Source: Pseudeuparius sepicola (taxonomy: Eukaryota; Arthropoda; Insecta; Coleoptera; Anthribidae). From it: DNA of 64,000 bases. Location of the stretch: positions 23,168,501-23,232,500 of the forward strand of contig OY987301.1 in the NCBI GenBank assembly GCA_963920635.1, written 5' to 3'. Below are positions 57,930-64,000 of the stretch, one piece after another; positions within the stretch are counted from its first letter, which is position 1; each line of letters opens with the position of its first letter. Under the pieces are notes generated by a model, which saw only the letters and a program-made list of their open reading frames with translations, ran no database searches and was not told where the DNA came from. The position numbers and the translations under genes are program-made.

Positions 57930-60110
57930 ATACATAATATTCCTGATCATGCCTTGAAACTCTGTCAAATAGTTTGATTTCGCCAACCAATTTTACTCGA
58001 AGCGTATGTAGTATGCAGCGCTTATACAACATGGGTGTTCTGTGGATCTATTTTGGAGAGGAAATATGTTTAATTAAAATTAACTATAGATTGGAGCGGA
58101 GCGCGGTGAAGTTTTTATCAAATGAATTTCCTGGTGATCTGGCGGTTGCGAGGAAGCCAAATTAAAATTTATTATGGCAGCTAGATTTAGGCACGTCGAT
58201 ATACTCGCGCTTGCGATTCTATGCTTGATTAATTGTTTTTCTAACCATCTTCAAAGGAAATACTCACTCATATTGATTAGTAGTATTGGCAATGCTTTCA
58301 GTACTTTTGGAAAATGTTGACAAATATTGAGAATTCAAAGTAAATACTCCATTTTGCAGTCTTTTGAGCCTTTACGTTTGACATTATTCACACATTAGAT
58401 TCTCATTTAATAGGATTATTTTTAGGCAGTATTTTTAGAAGCTTCATTTTTACATATATATTATCTATAAGAATATCACATTTTAGATCTGCGAAACTAC
58501 TAAGGTTTTTTTATTTTCACCACAGTTTCTTTTCTTTCGCCTTTCCCGGCAAATAAAGGACAGTCTATAATATATTACAATTAATTATTCATGAGACGAA
58601 GTGAATTAAAGTGCCAGGGAGTTCGACTCACCGTATATGGAATCACTAACGGGAAAATTTATGAGGAAATCTGTAGGTTCTCTTAAGGTTTACTTATTCC
58701 TGTTTGCTTATGACTTTAATATGTCAGTTTCCGTAGCATTATGTGAAAAACGTAGTTTCAAATTTAGTATTTACGTTACCTATAATACACAAAGTATTGT
58801 AGTAAATATAGGTAGGTACCTATTCAAGGGTTACTTATCACTTTCACTTTATTGCAATCTAGTCCTGTAAATTTAAGTTTATATATTGAAATTCATTGGG
58901 CAAGAAAATTTTTTATATTATACAAAGCTTAAATCCGAGTTTTCGACCATCAACACCTTGCAGGTTTTCCGCCATCTTGAATTTAGTGGTAAATTAGTTT
59001 TTCACCGATAACAGCTGTATTTTTAATTTTACCAAAAAAGTAGTCGTCACCATTTTTGAAGGAAAAAGGTATTCTTCAAATATGTATTCTTAACATTTTC
59101 TTCCATATTTATATAACAAGTTACAAGAAAATAATAAAAAAAAACGTGTTTCAATTTTTTCACATCTAATATCTTTTTTTCTGCTAACGACAGCGCGAAA
59201 TTTTCTCAACAAAAGTTGTTCACTACAAAATCACCTATGATAGTTGTCTGAACAACTTTTTTTTTCCGGTAGCTTCTTAAAGTTGCTTGCAACGTCTCCT
59301 GGCGCACTCAGTATCGCCAAAATGCGAGCGCTGTAGGTACCTTGCCTGTAGCTTGGAAAATTTCCCAAGTTGCTTTTATACCTCACCGTACTTTGACGTA
59401 TTGTTATGTGAAGCCTAATAATTAATTGTGTCCCCGCGTCGTAGCGTAATTTATGGTACAAGGGCGAAAAGTTGAGTTTTTCGGACGGATGCAGACTTCA
59501 CCGGCCGAGGCGCAGTCGAGGCTGGCGAATCGCAGGAGTACGATATATACACTTATTTAAAAAAAGTAGAAAATTAAGATCAAAAGTGATACTGTTTATT
59601 TTTCATTACAATAAATCCCTGTTACCTATGAACTTCCCGGCCATGGAACAGAGTAAACTATTGAACTATCAATGTGCCTAAACAGAAATTCAGTGTACAA
59701 TCTACTTGAATGTTCGTTGTGCTAGCGACAAACCATGAGCGATTGTTTTGTGTGCGAGCAAAATCGAATCATTCATAATAAATTATAGGTTATACCTATT
59801 AGCTTCTTCTGGATTTAGGTAATATTTCTTGTAAAGATTTTGGACACTGTAAGGTCTATAAGATCCGGCGGACGTAATATGGGCACTAGATACCCTTTTA
59901 TACCTGTAAAGCAAAGGATAATCCTGTATCTAAAGTGAGTGATAGAAAATATTTATGAGGTTGTGTGTTATTGTTATTAGGCTCACCACCGAGCTGACCA
60001 CTCAAGTAAGTAGGTAATTTTTGCATATTTAAAAATAAATTAATTAAATATTTTTATTGTGAAGGGTTTCCTTGGGATTGTTAGTCATTACATCAGTGTT
60101 GTCTGTTATC
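57930..60110. other. No recognisable gene
   Basis: AT-rich background. The short frames at 58,637-58,870 and 59,472-59,681 have no motif. Confidence 0.45.
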
Positions 60111-60114
60111 TTAG

Positions 60115-60404
60115 TTTTCAAAATGACGGAATTTTTAACAGAAATCATTCTAAGGAAAAGCCTCCTTGTTTTGAATAATTTCACGTTTTCTAAGGAAAAT
60201 GACTTGAAAAGTGGGGAAGTTTATTGGACGCGTTCTCAAAAGAAGGCGAATTATATGAAACCGAAGTGTGATCTGACAATATCTAGAAGTGATCTTGAGC
60301 ACAATCACGAAGCAGACGAACAAAAGCTGCTGAGCAGGCAAATTGTTTCAATGGCGTGTAAGCGAACCAGAAAGACTTTCCAATATTCTAAATATTTTAT
60401 TTAA
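60115..60404 (+). CDS. FLYWCH-type zinc-finger exon, degenerate
   Basis: A clear acceptor (GTGTTGTCTGTTATCTTAG|TTTTC) precedes an open exon. Counting from the Met at 60,123: SLLVLNNFTFSKENDLKSG (13-31), VYW (33-35), C49, LEHNHEADEQ (58-67) and LLSRQIVSMACKR follow the FLYWCH order of F/Y, YWxC, C, HxH. The two zinc-binding cysteines expected near residues 37 and 44 are Arg (TRS) and Tyr (NYM), each one base change from Cys; the H60-x-H62 pair is kept. FLYWCH domains occur as alternative 3' exons of mod(mdg4)-like BTB genes and in Mutator-like transposons. After the stop, weak remnants (FQIET, KSLAIPAKIKDKK) continue in another frame. It is probably a decayed exon or transposon fragment. Confidence 0.55.
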
Positions 60405-60614
60405 AAACTCTAAGATTTTCAAATTGAAACTTATGATAAAATTAAAAGTTTAGCTATCCCTGCAAAAATCAAAGATAAAAAAGTTAAAAATAATTTAAAA
60501 TCTCTAGAAAATTTGGTAGAAATGTTACGCTAACATCAATGAGTCGCTTGAATTTTGTAAAATATGTTCTATAATATTGTAATTTATGGAAAAGTAAATT
60601 ATAATAATAAATCC

Positions 60615-60748
60615 ACCCATAAGATCAATACAGGGTCTGTTAACAAATAAAATAGTAACGGGCACAATTATTCATTGGAAAACCCATAAGATCAATACAG
60701 GGTCTGTTAACAAATAAAAAAGTAACAGGCACAATTATTCATTGGAAA
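60615..60748 (+). repeat. 67-bp tandem duplication
   Basis: Two adjacent copies (60,615-60,681; 60,682-60,748) differ at about two positions. Each contains TACAGGGTCTGTTAACAAAT, a CAGGG terminus-like word. Confidence 0.92.
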
Positions 60749-60749
60749 A

Positions 60750-61590
60750 CCGGTGAGCTCCGAGTTCGAGTTTCGGGATCATTTTAAAAGGAATTCAGGA
60801 TTTACATAGATTTGCACTAAGATTTGAACGAAAACTGTGAGATCTGGGATATTCTAGCTTTACACAATTGAAGCATTGATATGTAGCCCTGGAAAACGAT
60901 AAATGAAAATGGCCTGGAAATATGTATTTACTCATATTGTATATACAGGGTGTCTGATTTTCTAAAATTTTCACTAAAAATCTAATGCCGAATAATCATT
61001 ATTATCATCATTCCTATATATTAAATTACTGGATATTCAGCTGTTTCTGTTTGCTAAATTAATAATCCAGCCGCTCTATTTACGCATAAGAAATTATTAA
61101 AACATTTCTTTTACCTAAACCTATAGGTACACGAAGTTGCTGAAACCGTTTTGTTTTATAATGCAGGGTGAAGGAAGTAGCTTTTGGTTTTTTGCCCCCA
61201 TTTTTTCCCTCAGCTTCTGAAACACAAATTAAAATACTATAGTATTGTATGAAAGGCATGTTACTTTTACATAATTTTTTATCAATTTCTCAAGATAGCC
61301 ATGAAACAAGATATAAGGCCATGGAAATGTTTCAATGCTTTATATCAGCTTGTTTGACAATATCAAGACAGCTACTTTCGGAAAAATATTTGAATTTATA
61401 AATCAAGAGGGATTTTTTTTGGTGGCATAATCAGGAAAAAGGATAATCTATTGAAAAGAGAAAATAAAGTCTTAGTACAAAAACAAAGCCAAAAGCCAAA
61501 ATTGGAAACCTGAGTTATGATTTTTATTAAGTTTATAAGTTTAATTTATAAATAATTCAAAATGAAAATCTTGTTTTGTTGTTAAACAAA
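60750..61590. other. No gene; one isolated CAGGGTG terminus
   Basis: TATACAGGGTGTCTGATTTT at 60,950 looks like the left end of a TA-type MITE, but no right end was found. The rest is AT-rich. Confidence 0.4.
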
Positions 61591-61599
61591 ACTATAAGA

Positions 61600-61935
61600 A
61601 TGAAATAACATTTTGTATAACTGTGGAAAAAATATTGTTCATATCTTCCTCCAACCTCCACAAAATTTTCAATCCATTTTCAGAAAGTCAACTTTAAATG
61701 TATGAAAACATAAAATTCAAAATTCAGATTTCAAATTTTCTATTGAGGCTTTTTGTTAGGTTCTAAACAACTTTCTTTTACAGGCGCTTTGTCTAAAATA
61801 ATAAATAATGGCATCTACTTCTATCTTGAAACATTGTCATGTTTTATTATAACAACCCGAACCCTCTACATCTGACCTATGTTTTTATACAGTCATCTTA
61901 TTTTCTTGACAAGCAGATTTTTTTTATTAAGAAGT
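61600..61935 (-). mobile_element. Diverged inverted copy of the 57.3 kb composite
   Basis: Read on the minus strand, TCTGCTTGTCAAGAAAATAA, GGTCAGATGTAGAGGG, TTATTATTTTAGAC, AAAGAAAGTTGTTTA and AAAAGCCTCAAT follow the order of 57,365-57,540. It spans both outer-arm sequence and inner-MITE sequence, including the junction at the CAGGG site (here GAGGG). The far arm is not clear. Confidence 0.7.
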
Positions 61936-61939
61936 AGGA

Positions 61940-62345
61940 AGCAACAAGGCAATAAAACGTGTCTATTGTGAGTCGTAATAACTAGACTAATAGACCTACT
62001 TTGCTTACTTATTCACGTGATGTCTTGTTTTGGGGATTTCATTGCCATATTCAAGTAAAAGAAAGTTTTGGACATAATTTTTTGATTAAAATATTATGTT
62101 TCACTTCAAAGAAGAAAGTAAGTGTCACTTTCGGTTAAACTCTAAGTAGTTTCGAAGGTCTGATTATACTAAAACGTTGGAAGTCCGACGCAAGTAGGCA
62201 CCTAAAAATTTCAAATTTGTATTACAAAAACTGCGGGTACAACTACTTTCTGTGTCACTTTAACCTATCTCGACACCACAAGATTGCACAGAATAAATTC
62301 GGAACAACTCGACACCCCCGCACAACAGAATCCTTGATATAGAAC
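61940..62345. other. No recognisable gene
   Basis: Background sequence without motifs. Confidence 0.45.
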
Positions 62346-62349
62346 AAAA

Positions 62350-62600
62350 ATAAGTTGGAGAAATCCGAGGGCGTCTGCAGCGACGTCCGGAAATTGAAGT
62401 TTTATTAAATTCCTCTCCAATACTAGACAAGCCCCGTGGCTGTGCGTCTTTTGACTTTCCGGGGTCGAGTCCGGAGGTCCGGGCTTTGTACCCGCCATTG
62501 TCCTGGTTAGGAGACATACGACAAAAATGGGACCATTAGAGATGTAAGATTATTGGCCAGGTAAGGGCCCTTCCGAATGCGGCATTGAAAAAAGGGGACT
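62350..62600 (+). repeat. Repeat family C, copy 1
   Basis: GTCTGCAGCGACGTCCGGAA, ATTGAAGTTTTATTAAATTC, GCGTCTTTTGACTTTCCGG, GGGCTTTGTACCCGCCATTG, TCCTGG and AAAAAAGGGGACTG align with 62,945-63,150. Minus-strand frames of 77-85 codons cross it but are not conserved in the second copy. Confidence 0.75.
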
Positions 62601-62681
62601 GAGTATCGATCTGTAGTGGGGAAACTGTGTTGGACAGTTTATACAGGATGACCCATTTCGGTTGTGGACCCCGCAGAAGTA

Positions 62682-62801
62682 CAGGGTGTCCCAGGGTGCC
62701 AAAATTTTAGCCACTTATTTCACTCGTTAAAAGCTACAACTTTTCTTCATAATAAAAATATTATGACGAAGTGTAACTATTTCCAACTCTAGAACACACT
62801 G
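62682..62801. mobile_element. 120-bp TA-flanked MITE
   Basis: CAGGGTGTCCCAGGGTGCCA on the left against TTGGAAATAG-type inverse ending TCTAGAACACACTG on the right, with TA on both sides. The terminal 12 bases pair with about three mismatches. Confidence 0.45.
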
Positions 62802-62944
62802 TATTAATACTGACCACCATAAACTGAAACAAAATTCATATGCATGATCTTTTAATTTGCCGAGCGGACAAATTTCGACATGGCGAAAACGGTTTTTGTC
62901 TAGAAAGATAGATAACAAATAATCTAAATTGGAAAAATCCTAGC

Positions 62945-63160
62945 GAGTCTGCACCGATGTTCTCCGATTGAAGTTCTATTAACTTCCCCTCAAATTCTAT
63001 AGACTGGCGGAGCGTCTTTTGATTTTCCCGGATCGAAGCTGGACTTTGTACTCGCCGTTGTCCTGCTTCCAGGAACTTGACAAAAAATAGCCATTAGGGA
63101 CACATTGAATTATTGGGCAAGCGAACCTCTCCCAAACAGGGGACTGCACAAAAAGGGAAC
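62945..63160 (+). repeat. Repeat family C, copy 2
   Basis: GTCTGCACCGATGTTCTCCG, ATTGAAGTTCTATTAACTTC, GCGTCTTTTGATTTTCCCGG, GGACTTTGTACTCGCCGTTG, TCCTGC and ACAGGGGACTG, in the same order and orientation as copy 1, about 600 bp away. Confidence 0.75.
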
Positions 63161-63455
63161 GAAAAATAACAACCTTCTAAACTTCGCGTTTCGAATACTG
63201 ATGTGACCGCTATCTTCGTTTGTCTAAAGGTGGGTCAGATTAAATTTTGTGTTGTAGGAGTTAATTGCGACTGCTTAGATTTAACTTAACGTTTTCAGAA
63301 TTTTTATAACCATATGTTTCTGGGTCTTGCGTTGACCCACAGAAATCCAGAAATTTGTTTTGGGTAATATTCTATTATTATTCCCTTATTGTATCACTTG
63401 ATAACCTTGTCGTCAATGAGCAATCGAAGTAGGGATAGCTAGAAGGCAGCTAATT

Positions 63456-63535
63456 CCCCAAGTAACATTTTAAGTTATAATTATTTATCTTAAGTCCAAA
63501 TAGTTATATTAGGGTTATAAAATTGTCGCTTGGGG
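63456..63535. repeat. 80-bp inverted repeat with CCCCAAG ends
   Basis: CCCCAAGTAACATTTTAAGT on the left faces TTATAAAATTGTCGCTTGGG plus G on the right, with interior TTATAA pairing. It may be one end of a longer element running to the window edge. Confidence 0.65.
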
Positions 63536-63539
63536 TAGA

Positions 63540-64000
63540 CAAAATAGCTATAGGTCTTATAGTAGTTGTTAGGATGTTATTTACTCGAATCGTGAAAGTA
63601 ATTGTTCTATAAAAGTCTTATAACATCGACATTATATAGTCTTTCAATAAGGTTATTTATAAGGTTGTAAAGAGGTCTCCGTCGTTGAGAATACAACAAC
63701 TTTTACGCCTTTAGAAATATAGTTGCACGACGGTTGTAAAGAAAATAATTTGACCACATTAAAACTTTGTGGAGCGATAGTCGTATATAAAGACGATATA
63801 AATATATTATAAGACATCAGTAAGTGGAAATCATAGATGGTGTAGAACAGTTTGTAGCAAGATCTTAATACGACATAGAAATGAGAACATGACGGTAAGG
63901 AACTAGTGCACATGCGCGTTAATATTAATTTCAACCTCAATATGACCCCAGGAAGTGGTAATTTTAATAAAATACCTTTATACGACTTTCGTAGGGTCAT
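63540..64000. other. Window edge, unassigned
   Basis: A minus-strand frame is open from the window edge to 63,653 (115 codons), hydrophobic and Ser-rich, with no motif I recognise. It could continue beyond the window. The sequence has many TTATAA/TTGTAAAG words and may belong to a repeat starting at the 63,456 hairpin. Confidence 0.25.

Noticed and set aside
60355..60364. Donor-like GTAAGC inside the FLYWCH exon
   Set aside because: It falls within the CKR codons that continue the family alignment, so reading through is the better model.
62560..62570. CAG|GTAAGG as a third recursive splice site
   Set aside because: No pyrimidine tract precedes it and there is no downstream GTAAGTATT.
1..64000. 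tRNA, rRNA, CRISPR arrays, telomeric TTAGG runs
   Set aside because: Looked for B-box-like GGTTCGAnnCC contexts, regularly spaced direct repeats and TTAGG arrays; nothing was credible. GTTCGA words at 58,622 and 60,771 lack the rest of a tRNA.

Overview
This 64 kb window looks like intron or intergenic DNA from an insect-like eukaryotic genome. It is AT-rich, has no operon structure and no chain of bacterial-type genes, and is dense with class II transposons. The arthropod assignment rests on the kinds of transposon seen: Tc1/mariner-type elements whose transposase has an N-terminal DUF4817-like helix-turn-helix, hAT elements with CAGTGGCG or CAGTGATG ends, and an isolated FLYWCH-type exon like those of mod(mdg4)-type genes. 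The insect order cannot be decided from the sequence. No complete host gene, rRNA or tRNA gene was recognised.

Layout. 0-6 kb: three terminal-inverted-repeat (TIR) elements and a hAT element with an 8-bp target duplication (5.45-6.03 kb). 7.2-8.3 kb: four copies of a 325-bp unit, two forward and two inverted. 9.7-11 kb: a DIRS-like pol scrap and a hAT element with a perfect target duplication. 12.9-13.6 kb: a TIR element with overlapping open frames. 20-26 kb: several miniature inverted-repeat elements (MITEs), one nested in another, a truncated hAT copy, a probable 1.6 kb hAT element, and a splice-site pair with the form of a recursive splice site (20,914). 27.8-31.6 kb: a small signal-peptide ORF, a 252-bp hAT MITE, a large palindromic element and an unrecognised minus-strand reading frame. 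33.6-46 kb: hAT copies, four copies of a GC-richer repeat (family A), three copies of another (family B), a decayed DUF4817-type transposon (36.1-38.0 kb) and a nearly intact 1,952-bp one (40,118-42,069). 48-54 kb: a MITE, perfect palindromes, a broken DIRS-like gag and reverse transcriptase, and a second recursive-splice-like site (53,485). 55.6-62 kb: two more nested palindromic elements, a related composite copy, and a FLYWCH exon missing its zinc-binding cysteines. 62-64 kb: a spaced duplicated repeat and a long hairpin.

How it fits together. The best transposase source is the 40.1-42.1 kb element. Its 368-bp arms differ at only about two positions, so it is young, but a frameshift splits its transposase. 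The decayed 36-38 kb element shares arm sequence with the transposase-free palindrome at 55.6-56.7 kb, which links that MITE to a DUF4817-type source. In three separate places a smaller TA-flanked palindrome sits at the exact centre of symmetry of a larger one. If the two AG|GTAAGT sites are real, the window would be part of one very long plus-strand intron removed stepwise. All calls come from reading the sequence; no searches were run.
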